Both the position numbers and the translations under genes were made by a program. Below the pieces are notes generated by a model. It was given only the letters and a program-made list of their open reading frames with translations. It ran no database searches and was not told where the DNA came from. A stretch of 64,000 nucleotides of DNA from the NCBI RefSeq assembly GCF_018991925.1, contig NW_024736071.1:17413688-17477687 (forward strand), read 5' to 3'. Origin of the DNA: Homarus americanus (taxonomy: Eukaryota > Arthropoda > Malacostraca > Decapoda > Nephropidae). Positions 22,478 to 34,149 of this stretch are shown here, piece by piece. The first letter of the stretch is position 1, and every line of letters begins with the position of its first letter.

Positions 22478-22998
22478 GGCTAGCAACACTAGTAGATGGG
22501 TCAGTACCTACAGCAAGAAACACTAGTAGATGGGTCAGTATCTACAGCAAGAAACACTAGTGGGTGGGTCAGTGTCTACAGCTAGCAACACTGGTGGGTG
22601 GGTCAGTGTCTACAGCTAGCAACACTAGTAGAAGGGTCAGTATCTACAGCAAGCAACACTAGTGGGTGGGTCAGTGTCTACAGCTAGCAACACTAGTAGA
22701 AGGGTCAGTATCTACAGCTAGCAACACTAATGGGTGGGTCAGTGCCTACAGCTAGCAACACTAATGGGTGGGTCAGTGCCTACAGCTAGCAACACTAGTA
22801 GTTGGGTCAGTATCTACAGCTAGCAAAACTAGTGGGTGGGTGAGTGTCTACAGCTAGCAACACTAGTTGGTGGGTCAATGTTTACAGCTAGCAACACTAG
22901 TTGATGGGTCAGCAGCTATACTTAGCAACACTAGTTGATGGGTCAGCAGCTATACTTAGCAACTACTAGTGGGTGGATTAGTACCTACAGGTTGCAAC
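22478..22998. repeat. 34-bp minisatellite, unit 2
   Basis: About 15 units of the same repeat as 18768-19350, with different variant order ('gtagaagggtcag', 'taatgggtgggtcag'). Confidence 0.9.
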
Positions 22999-23103
22999 TA
23001 CTATTTTTTATAATTATGTAGTCTTGTCAGTAGGTAATAAACGACAATGGTGTATAACATAAATAATGAGTGTATATGAAAAACAAATAATAAATGAAAA
23101 CTG

Positions 23104-23106
<3 letters not shown>

Positions 23107-23137
<31 letters not shown>
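23107..23137. repeat. (GA)n tract at right edge of the tandem duplication
   Basis: Fifteen or so GA units in the position where unit 1 and unit 2 start. From here to about 23650 the sequence is unique and AT-rich with no gene. Confidence 0.9.
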
Positions 23138-23139
<2 letters not shown>

Positions 23140-23689
23140 CTTTCCTAAAAAAACACGGAAATAGAGCGTCTCATTCTTCCGAGTTAACTACAGTATGTGA
23201 GTGTAAACAAACAGTCCTACACACACGCGCGGACAGATGATAAAACCTTTACTGTACCAGACTCGGTTAGATATTCCATTTAGCTTCTTTTTTTTCTCAT
23301 AATTATATTAAAATGAAATAATAACACGAGACCAAATATCACAAGCACTAAAGCGTTTTATTCGAGTCACCGTTTGAAATTTAGTTACAGCGAGAACAAC
23401 ATACCATCTTTTTATTTATATACTGAATTCATAAATAATATTTCCATGCATGTATAGAGAGTTGTAAAATTAATATGCGATTCGCTTTGCATTTGATAAA
23501 TATCCCGGTTTGAAAAAAATAATAATGGCAAATGTAGGGATTTACATTTGAATATATATTAAAATGTGTATAGTTGTTTATGGTTTATTGAGGAAATATG
23601 TTGATTTCTTCCGCCGGGATGAGCTGGAGCGGGTGAGTTATAGGGAGGTGTTATCGTTGTTGGTGTGTGCCGTCATCTGGGTGTTATTG

Positions 23690-23825
23690 TAACACATGAT
23701 GTAACACTTGACACAGTTAGATGCAACACTTTGCACCGTATGATGCAACACTTTACACGTATGATGCAAAAGCTAGGCACACGTGGTACACCACGTGACA
23801 CACAGGCTGCAATACATGAAACATT
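23690..23825. repeat. Degenerate 'gatgcaacactttacac' repeat
   Basis: Five or six diverged units of about 20 to 26 bp directly left of a SINE. Confidence 0.5.
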
Positions 23826-23837
23826 CAATGTAAAGTT

Positions 23838-24290
23838 GTGTTCTGTGGTGTAATGGTCGGAATGCTTGCCTCGCAAGCGAGAGGACCCGAGTTCAATGCC
23901 CGTTCAGGGTGAAACTTATGGGCAATTTTCTTTACGCCATTTGCCTCTTGTCTACCCAGCAGTAATTAGGAACCTGGTTGTTAATCGATTTGCAGATCGT
24001 ATTCCGGGGTAATGGTTAGCCAGTGCAGTTGACGAGTTGTCCGGTCTTCTCGGACTATTCCTTGACACTGGGTCATGCAACTCGTTAACTCAGGGTTGTG
24101 GTTGCTGTGTTGGCGACAGCTTCTACACCATAAACAAATTCACGCCTAGGTGGTCCTTGGGCCGGCCATCTTCGTTACACGAGGGGCGACCATTATTATC
24201 ATTATTTCAATGTTGCTTAAGTGTCTCTGGTACTTTATCCCATGTGTCCGTTTTTTTCTGTGCTGAATAAAATCATCGGTCGTTAATCAA
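23838..24290 (+). mobile_element. tRNA-derived SINE
   Basis: The 5' head is a tRNA-like sequence. A box A, TGGTGTAATGG (23846-23856), and a box B, GAGTTCAATGCCC (23889-23901), are spaced as in an RNA polymerase III promoter. The arm CTTGC-CTCGCAA-GCGAG would place an Ala-type CGC anticodon. The acceptor stem does not pair well and there is no CCA-compatible 3' end. Instead about 380 bp of tRNA-unrelated body follows, containing 'cagtaattaggaacctggtt', ending near 'gctgaataaaatcatcggtc'. This is a SINE layout, not a functional tRNA gene. Confidence 0.7.
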
Positions 24291-25150
24291 ATAAAAGTAT
24301 CAAAAGTGTCGTCCAGTAGTGAAGGGGTTAACATGTGACGCAGGTAATGCAACACACCTCCCTCACTTTAACAACTAACACTACAGGTATATAATTCTTA
24401 AATTCAAAGGTCAAACGTTACCCTTCACTGTTGAAAAAACTGTCTAACCTAACCTAACCCAGGATTCATCTTCAATCCCTGTTAAAGTGAATAGGTAAAA
24501 TACCCTCTCGGTGATTTGAGTGACTGAGTGAATGATACAATATCATTCATCCAGGATTAGTATTCAGAAAACTGATTGGCTGTAGCTCAAAGGTATCTTG
24601 ATGGAAAAAATGATTAGAGATTGTGAAGGGAGGAGGACCACAGGTGGACTACCAGTGGCACTGTATAAGGCATGTAAGATTCTCGAATCAGGAAAAAAAT
24701 GACTGTTGAGTCACTCAGTCTCAGTCAGTCAGCGAGTCAGTCAGTTATAATCATTCATGCAGTCAATCAGTGAGTGAGTGAGTGAGTGAGTGAGTCAGTC
24801 AGCCAGGATTTATATTCATAGACCAAACTGTCACAGCAAAGAAAATGTGTTTGGAGTGAATAAAGAAGAAGACTAGAAGGTAAGCCGTTGATTGATGCAG
24901 GAGACAGGTAACATATAGAGTGGCCGCCATCATTAATATTAAAATGGTTGCAGGTAAAGTGAAGAATCAGAAGGACAGGTACATGGGGGGAGGAGTTGGG
25001 TGTACTGGATACAACCTTTCTATCACGACTGCTGTAACTGAAACTGTAATGGGGAATAGCAAACTGTATTCATTGAATTTAAAGAAGAAAATTTGGGTAG
25101 AAATTTGACGGAAAATGTCTAAGTGAGAGATATTTATTTACCAACCAGCA
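24291..25150. other. Intergenic sequence with short GAGT/CAGT repeats
   Basis: Short (CAGT)n and (GAGT)n runs near 24715-24800 and a short 'ctaacctaacctaaccc' run near 24440. No gene is recognised. Confidence 0.5.
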
Positions 25151-25159
25151 GCCAATTTC

Positions 25160-25306
25160 TTTCTTCAAATTGTGACCTAACTTAACCAAACCTAATCCCC
25201 CCAAATACTACTCAAACCTAACCAAATTTAACCTCACTTAACCTATACACTAAACTTACATAGAGCCCCCCAGGTAATATTAGGGTGTTTAATCTTCAGG
25301 TGATCC
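25160..25306. mobile_element. Fold-back element remnant (copy b, right end preserved)
   Basis: The right terminus 'attagggtgtttaatcttca' plus 'ggtgatccg' matches copies a and c. Preceding it are 'cctaaccaaatttaacctc' pentamer-like runs. The left inverted terminus is not recognisable. Confidence 0.45.
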
Positions 25307-25467
25307 GCTTAATAAATTATGTTCCTGGTGTGTTTTGATGTACCAATGTATAAATTGAGTAGAAATGGATGACAACACAGGAGGAGGGAGAGGAAAGGGT
25401 TGCTCTAAACAAAAGAATACTATAGTAATGAATATATAAGACTTTAACAACACGACTCTGAAACTAC

Positions 25468-25920
25468 ATGTGGACTACTACAGTACGCAGTAAGCTGAAA
25501 GGCACCACTATCTTCGTCAACGAGGACCTCTGCTCAGGTAAGACTAAAGCCCGTCTACAGCAAATGGACCAGTTTAAAGAAGCCAGGAAACAAGGGAAAC
25601 ACGTGACGTTCAGTCATAAAACCCTTGTTGTGAGGGATCGGGCAAGTGGACACCCGCCCACTGTACAGTACCAACCACCCCCAAGCCCCTCCCTACCGAG
25701 GAGGAACCAGCCACTGTCGCTATCACCTAGAAGTTTCCCCCCTGCCGGCCAACTCGAGTACTACACATTTACCCTCTGTGGTGGAAACCAGCAACCCTCA
25801 AAACCAAGTGACAGGCGCACCTCCCACTCTATCTGGGAATCACCCTCAACAGTACCGGTCATCCCAATTCTGTTGGTTTTAGCACTTGTGAGTACGTTAT
25901 CCCCCCCCCCACTATTATAA
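25468..25920 (+). pseudogene. LINE ORF1 C-terminal part
   Basis: ATG-initiated frame of 150 codons. The region RSKLKGTTIFVNEDLC at residues 8-23 resembles the C-terminal domain of non-LTR ORF1 proteins, which bind element RNA in the ribonucleoprotein. The rest is Pro/Ser-rich linker. A stop codon lies just upstream in frame, so the N-terminus and any coiled coil or zinc knuckles are missing. The TAA stop overlaps the ATG of the next frame by one base (TAATG). Assignment rests on motif resemblance and position. Confidence 0.6.
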
Positions 25921-26477
25921 TGTTCTTAGATCTTCCTTTTTCACACCTCAGTGACCCTGAGTTTGTACTGTTCCTTAATCAGTATCAATGTTCCCACAAT
26001 GATGATGCTAGTGTTATTCCCTTAGATGTGCTAGATCGTATGTGTTACACCCCCTTTACCCATGGTGTCGACACAACTCTCCCTCATATCGATCCTGATG
26101 CCTTTCTACAAAACTCACTGGGTTACACCAACCCAAACTGTAACTATTACTTTCCTGACTCCCCCGAGTTTAGTTCTTGTCTTCTACTACCTCATTCCTT
26201 CTCATTGATCAGCCATAACATCATCAGTATTCCCCGTCATCTAGATACTTTTTTAGATCAGTGTTTATCTTCTATTGCCCACAAATTTGATGTACTTGGG
26301 TTCTGTGAGACCAAACTTACTAACGATATTGAACATTTGTATAACATTCCTAATTATAACAGACACTGCATCAACACGTCACAACACAGTAGTGGTGATA
26401 ACCGTGCTAACATTATGAGATGTTCTTATTACCACCATGCTATTGTACTATTCCAGATGTTACTAAATGTTACATAA
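25920..26477 (+). pseudogene. LINE ORF2 N-terminal endonuclease fragment
   Basis: Starts at the ATG within TAATG. After a ~100-residue leader comes SLISHNIISIPRHLDTFLDQ and then FDVLGFCETKLTND. These match the first two motifs of the APE-type endonuclease of LINEs (Asn in the 'N-x-x-S' block, Glu in 'ETKL'). This enzyme nicks target DNA to prime reverse transcription. The frame dissolves after about residue 160, well before the His/Asp catalytic blocks. No reverse transcriptase follows. Confidence 0.7.
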
Positions 26478-26894
26478 TACTTCCTCGAGATAAATGTATA
26501 ATATATATCAGGTGCCTAAAAGAGAGCTCAGGTTCTCAACTGGCTCAGCCATGTTAATATTGTTATTATTATCCACTCTGTATCTGTGTTTTTCTGGCTA
26601 AATAAACTGTTTCAATTCAATTCAATTCAATACAGTAATCTACCTAGTGTATATAAGATGTTCTGCTACAGAAGGATACAAAGCATTTCATGAACACATT
26701 TGTAATACTGCCACCACTTGTAAATTACTGTACTCATACTATCGACATAAATATGCAGGTGTTCTTACGATTCTGAATAAATTACAGGTATGTACAATAC
26801 TTGAATCTTAATAACACCATAAGAGTTGATATTTAGTAGTGAAGTGGATGTGTAGATAGGATGTTGGAGGTGGCTATTGGGGAGGTCAGATGGT

Positions 26895-27165
26895 GGTGCT
26901 GAGGTACAGGTGGAAGGTGAGAGAGACAGTGTGAGGTACAGGTGGAAGGTGAGAGAGACAGTGTGAGGTACAGGTGGAAGGTGAGAGAGACAGTGTGAGG
27001 TACAGGTGGAAGGTGAGAGAGACAGTGTGAGGTACAGGTGGAAGGTGAGAGAGACAGTGTGAGGTACAGGTGGAAGGTGAGAGAGACAGTGTGAGGTTCA
27101 AGTGGAAGGTGTGAGAGAGACAGTGTGAGGTACAGGTGAGAGATATACTGTGAGATACAACTAGA
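26895..27165. repeat. 32-bp minisatellite
   Basis: About eight units of 'gaggtacaggtggaaggtga' plus 'gagagacagtgt', almost identical to one another. Confidence 0.95.
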
Positions 27166-28879
27166 GGTGAGAGACTGACGGGGTATAACGTATCAAGTAA
27201 CAGAAGGAAAAAAAAATGTTTCCAGAGATACGTGTGATGTGAGGCGCTGGGCTGACGCATACAGACAGCGACTTGATGAATGCCTTTGGGACCTTGTCGG
27301 GAGAGAGGAACACCGGAGTAAAATACATCTGACGAAGCATCAAGGCTGGGAGAGAGTGGACGGGGGAGGGGGGTGACAACAGCAGAGGGAGGTGACTGTG
27401 TTGCTCTTGACTCTTGGTGTCAGTGGTAGGGTGGGTAATGTACTTGTCTCTTACTACTGAAATTCAGGTTCCATAGCCCCTTAGATCTGATATGAGGAGA
27501 GAGACCGACCCAACCGAATTCCTCTTGTACTAACACTGCACCACTAGAGACCTTACACGGCACACAGTATAGTCATGACTGGTAGAAACTATCCTGAACA
27601 AACGCGAAAAATTGAAAGTCGGATACAGGAAGGCAGTCTGGCCGGCATGGCACTTGACCGCCTTCACTTTCGCAAGTGCAAATTTTGGCACCCAATCACA
27701 GCTGGGTGGAGTGAGGGTAGCCAGAGTACGAACAAGTGACTTCTTAGATAGAATACAGGCGCTGTATCCAACCAATCAACCAGCTTGCCCAGCGCTGTAC
27801 AGGAAAGGGCATTGGAAGAGATGTACAAAGTATAAATCTCCAGGAAGTAAGAGTAACTCCCTGTTGAGTATGACAACTGACATGATACACACTTCACGTT
27901 GATGTATCACTCAGCAAAATATCATCACCACTCACTCGTGACCAGTCTGTGACCTTCATGATTCCACGTCAGCGTCATGTGTGACTCATAATTTATATTA
28001 AACGTCCAGTTATTCGGAATTACAACTCGTTGGGTTCATCTCTGGTAATATATGGAAATTATAACAATAAATTTGTCCGCTAATATAGGTAACTGATAGT
28101 TTGATGCTAATAATTATGAAGAGCAGTTGTTATTAATTTGTAAGTGGGTCAATGCACACGGGGACGCCCCCACCCAGTGAGGTATACACAGTATTCTATA
28201 AGGAAACATTTCACAAATAACTAAAAACGTAACACTTTTATTCTGCCTTTGTTAAGAATATTTTAATGTTTCGTTAAACAACGCAATAAAAATATACGGC
28301 CTTCGTCATGCTCGATGATAAATGTTTTTCTTAAAATCCCCGTAATAATGAAGTTATTTCTTTCGTGGTCCATTTTTCTGTATTTTCGACATCTCTTTTA
28401 TGGTAGCTGCCACAGTTATTGGCTCGGCGAGGTTTACGACGAAGTAAAAATTGAATAACTATGCACTCAGGTATTTCTGTTATTATCACATGTTGGCGAT
28501 ACCTTAAATACGCTATTACGATAGTATTTCACAGTTGGCAGGAAATAGTCAACTCTGACTTAAGAATACTCCAAATCTTCACAGGAGACAGTAGATTAAT
28601 ATTTAGAGTTGTGAGTCAATGTAGATATTAGGATTTAGTTTTTTATCTGTGTGGAAGTAAGTTGGATACCCACTGATCCACTCTACTTAAATATGGGAAG
28701 AGTAAAAACGATTGATGGCCATAAGAATGCTTTTGTCAATATGTAGAGAGGATTCTATACCACAATTTCTTTGTTATCGAAGCCAATCTCATCACCGAGA
28801 AGTTTGATATAGAATCATTTAATGTTCTTTCACCATCACAATATCTAGTATCACGTGAAAATTAACCACACAGTTCAAT
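27166..28879. other. Intergenic sequence, no gene recognised
   Basis: Unique sequence, AT-rich to the right. Short frames near 27530-27902 on both strands overlap one another and lack any domain. Confidence 0.5.
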
Positions 28880-29090
28880 TTCACATTATGACTAATCACC
28901 CTAAAGCTAAACTAACCTAACCAAACCTAGCCCAGCACAGCCTAACCATAAGCTAACCTAACCTAGCCTCGCCTAATCTACAGCTAGACTAACCTAACCA
29001 AAGATAACCTTCCCCCCCCCTCAGCAGGTATAGCGTTAGGGTGTTTAATCACCAGTTGGAATATGCTGGAGGGTTAATCTTCATGTCAAC
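28880..29090. mobile_element. Fold-back element with telomere-like pentamers (copy c)
   Basis: The left end 'tgactaatcaccctaaagc' and the right end 'gcgttagggtgtttaatcac' are inverted copies. The interior is 'ctaacctaaccaaacctag' and similar. An outer tail, 'atatgctggagggttaatct', extends the right end as in copy a. Confidence 0.6.
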
Positions 29091-30857
29091 AGCTTCAGCA
29101 AACTAGATAATTTTGTGGGAGTTTCTTTTTTAGTTAGGTTAAGTTCGGTGAAAACTGATTCCTCCAAAACTTTTTGAAATTATTGAATAAAAGGAAAATG
29201 TTTCCTTTTATTGAAAAGCTTCCTAATGCTGCTCATTAAACCGCGCACCTCTTCTAAAGTATTACAAAGTCTTTTTTTTAAGTTTTCGGTAATAGGTTAG
29301 GACAATTGGTTCATATTATGTAGACTGCCAATTTTGACATGTTGGCAGCTTGGAGTAAGTTTTACAGTATGAGTCATCTGAGTACGCACTACACCGACGG
29401 CATAGGTGGGGAGACCCCACTCTTCACGATATTGAATATACTGTATACGGCCAATTGTCATGACAACTATCAACCCCTGATATATGCCATAAAAACATTG
29501 TAACTCGACTCAAGATAGAAACTATAACAAACACACAAATATTTACCCACATATAACGTAAAAATTTTGCACAATATCAGTAAAGTCAATTGTATATATA
29601 TGGCCACAGGTGCACCAATTATTCTTACTAATTGAACGTAACATTAAAGGATTCTTTCCTCGCAGTTTACTACTTGTATAGAGCGTCCAGGGCTGAATCA
29701 CTCTAAATACTGATCAAACGTATATTTCTAGTTGACAAGTTGTTATAGAAATGATTTGAGCATCAACATAATGAGGTCAAGGTCTACCTGTGACTATGAC
29801 AACTGATACCTGAGGGGAGCCGGTCATACTGGGTCACTATTACTCGTACCTGAGGGTGGGTCACACTAGGTCACTACCAACACCTAAGAAGGGTCACACT
29901 AAGAAGTCACACTAACTCACCAATACAGAGGAGGAACACCGTCTCTCTACCCCCCCTCCTCCCTCATCACAGCTTGAAGAATATGATAAATAAGAGGAAC
30001 AAAAAACATTATAAAGAACAACTCGGCCTTTACCCCATCTCCCACCACCCGGGAGACTACAATTTGCAAAGTTTCCTCCGTGCAACAAGATCCCTCATGC
30101 ATAACACCACATGCCCTTGAAGCCTTACACTCTTCTCTCGTCCCACATTCTCTCATTTATCCTCTACCTTTCTCCTTCATTCTCTCTCTCTTTTATCGTT
30201 CTTCCCCTCTTCCCTGTATGTACATTCTCTTACACTGATTTGATTTGATATTGCATTTCTAATACATATATAGTGTGTCGGTGAGGAGTTGCTGTCACCC
30301 TCTAAGTGGTCATATCAATCATACGTGTCTGGATCTTAATAACAAAACAAGGTCATGACTTTAAAATATCCAATATCTTTTATTTAATTATTATTTTTTT
30401 TTTTACTTTCGTTTGCAAATCATTCGTTATTGATATAAAATTTAGTTAACGAAAGAAAATGAATTTGTATTGATATAAGACAAAAATGATAACCTGAAGA
30501 TTAGACATTTCAGCTTATTAAATTTGATGATTAAATACACTTGCTCTGCCTTATAGGTTCGGTTAGCGTGGAATATGTAACCCTCAGCTGACCAGAAAAT
30601 ATATATTAACTATATATAGAGTCTAATTAACTATATGGTGAGTAATATTAGGGAGGGAAACATCTATTGTTTTTCCTATTTGAGCTATTGTTTACCTGAG
30701 CCAAAATAATTGCCTGACGCTTTATACTGGCTTCTGGTGTGTGTGTGTGTGTGTGGACAAGGAATAACATCCTCCTCCTCTGGCAGCTTCCCATGTGACG
30801 TGGCAGCACTCTTTAGGGAGCCCCACTGCTGACGGGGAAGGGTCGGAAAAAGGACCG
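29091..30857. other. Intergenic sequence, no gene recognised
   Basis: Contains a degenerate 'cctgagggtgggtcacact' repeat at about 29805-29915, a short (TG)n run at 30739-30754 and nothing else that I can support. Confidence 0.5.
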
Positions 30858-31095
30858 ACTGACTGACTGACTGACTGATTGAGACTTTTTAAATTACTGA
30901 GTGAGTGATTGACTGACTGACTGACTGGTTGGCTTATTGACTGATCGAGACTTACTCAATTACTGAGTGACTGGTTTACTGACTGACTATACTGTCAGGT
31001 TGATTTACTGATTAAATGACAGCTTGATTGACTGATTGACTCACTCACTCACTCACTAAATGTGAGAGGTACTGAACTGACTGACTGACTGAGAG
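30858..31095. repeat. Degenerate (GACT)n microsatellite
   Basis: Blocks of GACT interrupted by 'gagactttttaaattactga'-like segments, which recur twice, giving a second-level repeat of about 80 bp. Confidence 0.8.
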
Positions 31096-31784
31096 AACTT
31101 TTTTGGCTCATTTTTAATAGTTAATATTTAATGTTCAATATGAGTGACGTACTGACATGTTCGTTTTACCCCGTCATCATTTACATTCGGTGGAATATTG
31201 TTGTCCTCCTTGTCCGTCCGTTTTTTGTCTGTCAATCTGTTTATCTGTCCGTCTGTCAGCCTGTTTTATCTGTCCGTTTATCAGCATGTGTATCGGTTAG
31301 ACCCACTTAGTCTGTTTATCTGTCTATTTACCTGTTGAAGCCAATCAGTCTGGCTATCTGTTGAGCTTCATTAGCCTGTCTACCTGTTGAATCAGTCTGT
31401 CTATCTGTTGAACCCAAATCCTTGTCAGCGATTCTAGTTTCATTGTTTTCAATAGATAGATCGATTCGAATCTTCGTCATCATCATCAAAGATGATATTG
31501 TGATATTTGGAGGCTCATAAGGTCAGAAGTCAAGGTCACTGTTGTTATAATGAGGTCAAGGTCAGATGCCATAATGAGATAATGGTCATTAGTCTTTGTT
31601 GCCATATTGATGTGTTAATTTCTCTGCTCTTACAATTTTGGATGGATAGTCATCATCACACACCTAAGATGTGCAGTATACATTCACGAACAAAAGTCTC
31701 TTGACACATTTAGGACTTGGAAAAGCCTCACTGAACTGCTGGAATGAGTCTTCGAACTACTGAAACGAATCTCTGAACTACTTC
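31096..31784. other. Intergenic sequence with 'ctgtctatctgttgaa' repeats
   Basis: Degenerate 'tctgtttatctgtccgtc' and 'ctatctgttgaa' repeats at about 31205-31415. No gene is seen. Confidence 0.5.
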
Positions 31785-31853
31785 TCTACTGATATTGCAG
31801 GAGCCGTAGATCCTCGGCAATTTGGTAATATACAAAACTTCCTCCACCACTTA

Positions 31854-32150
31854 TTGTCTTGTCAGCTTTCTCGACTACATATACCGCCATCTGGAGAAAC
31901 AAAAACGTCTGTAGCTGTCGCCTTCATTGACTTCACTAAGGCATTTGACCTAGTCGACCACAATTTAATCATCAACAAAGCTATTGACCTCGGGTTTCGA
32001 AGAAGTCTTATACCATGGCTTACAGACTTCCTCAGTAACCGACGCCAAGCTGTACGCTTCCGAGGAACTGTCTCCACCTTTCAGTCACTCACCTGTGGCG
32101 TCCCCCAAGGCACCAAGATGGGACCACTATGGTTCTCAATGATGCCCTAA
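31854..32150 (+). pseudogene. Reverse transcriptase fragment, motifs A and B
   Basis: Longest uninterrupted frame of the element at 31785-33179. It carries AFIDFTKAFDLVDH and CGVPQGTKMGPL. The frame terminates at 'atgccctaa', where the family normally continues, so this is a frameshift and not a natural end. Confidence 0.75.
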
Positions 32151-32630
32151 GAGAAACCCCTGCTCGCTGGAAATATGTCGACGACTCCACCATTGGGATC
32201 AGTGTCAACAATTCTGCTCCCGACTATACCGCCCTTTAGGATTTATTGAACAGTCTCCAAAATTGGGCCACCAACAACCACGTCATCATCAACCATACCA
32301 AGACCATGGTTATGCACATCAACCTCTCCTCCGACATTGTCCCACCCCCTTCCATTACTTTACAGTAGGTCCCAACACACTCCAGGTTGTAGATTCCACT
32401 AAGCTCCTCGGCGTCACCATAGACAACAAACTAAATTAGAAAGCACACATCAGTGAAGTTGTTAAATCCTCTAGTTCCGTCTCCACCTCCTCCGCCGACT
32501 CAATTTCCTCAGAGTCCCTGCACCCTAGCTCCTCAATATTTACTCAACATTCATACTTCCTAAGCTCACCTATGCCTACCCTACCTGGTTTTCCTCCCTA
32601 AATGCCACACAACGTAAACACCTAGAAAAT

Positions 32631-32873
32631 GTGCAAGAGAGGGCATACGAGTTTATTCTCCACCCTTCCTACTCCACTTATCAAGAAGGACTCAACACAC
32701 TGACCCTCTCGGCTTTCACTGACCATTACCACGACCTCATCTGCAAATTTGGCGAGAAGCTTCTGCACCATCCTCGACACCGGCTCCTACTACCACCTGA
32801 GATCCCTCGCCCGAGAATTGCTGTTCGACACCACAACCGCATCCAGCCCATACGTGCACGAACTGATCGCTAA
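32631..32873 (+). pseudogene. LINE ORF2 C-terminal fragment
   Basis: Encodes VQERAYEFILHPSYSTYQEG and LLHHPRHRLLLPP, the post-thumb region of CR1/L2-like elements, ending at the natural stop or just short of it. Confidence 0.65.
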
Positions 32874-33137
32874 AAGAACAGCCCAATCCCAACCATTGTA
32901 AAAATTATCAATAACTTGTAATCAACCAGTGTATTCACTCCCAGTAAATCTTACTTTTTGCACTGTCACTATGTTGAAATGCCCTGTAGTTTGAGCATCT
33001 TCTCACCTTGTTATTATATATCATATTTGTATCACTTATGTTACTTGTATATTATTTGAAAATCAAGAGACCCATTCCCCAATTATGTAGCTGTATATTT
33101 TCAGCCTTCCAGCTGCCATGCTCTTTCAATAAACCGG

Positions 33138-33139
33138 TA

Positions 33140-33179
<40 letters not shown>
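33138..33179. repeat. (ATT)n tail of the LINE
   Basis: Fourteen triplets immediately after the 'caataaaccggtaa' signal. Simple-repeat 3' tails are common in non-LTR elements. Confidence 0.9.
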
Positions 33180-33181
<2 letters not shown>

Positions 33182-33374
33182 TATAGATGGCGCTAAGGAA
33201 TTAAGTTTCAAACAGGATCCTACAGTAACTCGCTACATACAATATTTTCTGGGGTTACAGTATGAAGGTCAGATGTCAACAAGAACAGTGGTGCTAAAAA
33301 TTCTAGTCGAGGATGTTCCCAGAATTTCACATTTTTTAAAGGTTGATGGTGAGTTAGCGTGTGGCAGTATATAT

Positions 33375-33748
33375 TGGCTCCATCCTTTCCTTACCTCCCT
33401 TCTCCTTCCTCCATTTTTCATCATTTCCTTCTTATCTCCCCTTCGTCCCTCTCTTCTCCCTACCTTAACGCCTGTCTTCCTTTTTCATCATTTTCTTCTT
33501 ATCTCCCCTCCGTTCCTCTCTTCCTCCCTCCCTTACCTCCCTTCTACACTGCTTTCTTTTCTACTTTTTTTTCGTTTCGTCTCCCTTCTCCTCTTCCTTC
33601 TTTCTTTCCTACCCGTCCTTTCCTTACGTTTATTTCTCCCTTCTCCTCTCTCTTCATTCCTTCTTCCTCCCTTTCCTTTCTCCCTTTCTCCCTCCCTTTC
33701 CTCCCATCCCCCCTTCCTTACATCCCTTCCTCCCTCACCTACTCTTTA
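33375..33748. repeat. Polypyrimidine tract
   Basis: 'tccttcctccatttttcatc'-type C/T sequence with short T interruptions. Leu/Ser/Pro-rich frames are compositional. Confidence 0.85.
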
Positions 33749-33749
33749 T

Positions 33750-33925
33750 TGATTCACACACAGACTATACTGCTTCATACACACACAGACTATACTGACT
33801 CACACAGACTATACTGACTCACACAGACTATACTGACTCACACAGACTATACTGACTCACACAGACTAAAGTGACTCATAAACACGCTACAGTGAATCAC
33901 ACACGCGCGCGCACACACACACACA
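33750..33925. repeat. 19-bp minisatellite and CG/CA run
   Basis: About six units of 'ctgactcacacagactata', then '(CG)n(CA)n' at 33903-33925. CT-rich sequence continues to about 34070. Confidence 0.85.
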
Positions 33926-34149
33926 GTTCCCTCTCTTACCCTTCATCATTTCTTATTTCATCTTCCCCTGCCATCTTTTCCTTCTCCATTCCTTCCTTCC
34001 CTTACCATTCCTTCCTTCCCTCCCATCCTTCACATTTTCTTCCCTCTCACTTCGTCACCTCTCGTCCTCACTGAGTGAACCGTGAGATAATTTTCCTCGT
34101 TTCTCTAGGTATTATAGGTGGATGTATTTAAACTGGCTTACTTAATGCT

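Larger units (their letters stand above)
19465..23105. repeat. Tandem segmental duplication, unit 2 (~3.6 kb)
   Basis: Second copy of the unit at 16329-19464, offset by about 3.14 kb in its left part and about 3.71 kb in its right part. The change in offset is due to extra sequence at about 19940-20610. The right edge is a longer GA tract (23107-23137). Both minisatellites in the unit have diverged in repeat number while the LINE part stayed almost unchanged. Confidence 0.85.
25468..26635 (+). mobile_element. Internally deleted LINE relic
   Basis: Order: ORF1 end, ORF2 endonuclease start, a degenerate stretch, then a 3'UTR 'ggctaaataaactgtttcaa' ending in four 'attca' repeats. The whole reverse transcriptase (2 kb or more in intact elements) is missing, so an internal deletion joined the endonuclease region to the 3' end. 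The 3' end differs from that of the LINE family at 3936 and 41462. Confidence 0.65.
31785..33179 (+). mobile_element. CR1/L2-like LINE relic with reverse transcriptase motifs
   Basis: Conceptual translation across frameshifts shows reverse transcriptase motifs in order: DPRQFGN, then FIDFTKAFDLVDH (motif A, catalytic Asp present), GVPQGTKMGPL (motif B), and WKYVDDSTIG (motif C, YVDD at 32174-32185), then the C-terminal block ending near 32873. The 5' part (endonuclease) is missing. A frameshift separates motif B from motif C near 32140, and in-frame stops occur at about 32236 and 32366. The 3' end 'tttcaataaaccggtaatta' runs into an (ATT)n tail. The element is dead; the clade is inferred from motif wording. 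Confidence 0.8.

Noticed and set aside
23841..23905. Functional tRNA-Ala (CGC) gene
   Set aside because: Box A and B are present but the acceptor stem does not close and a SINE body follows directly.
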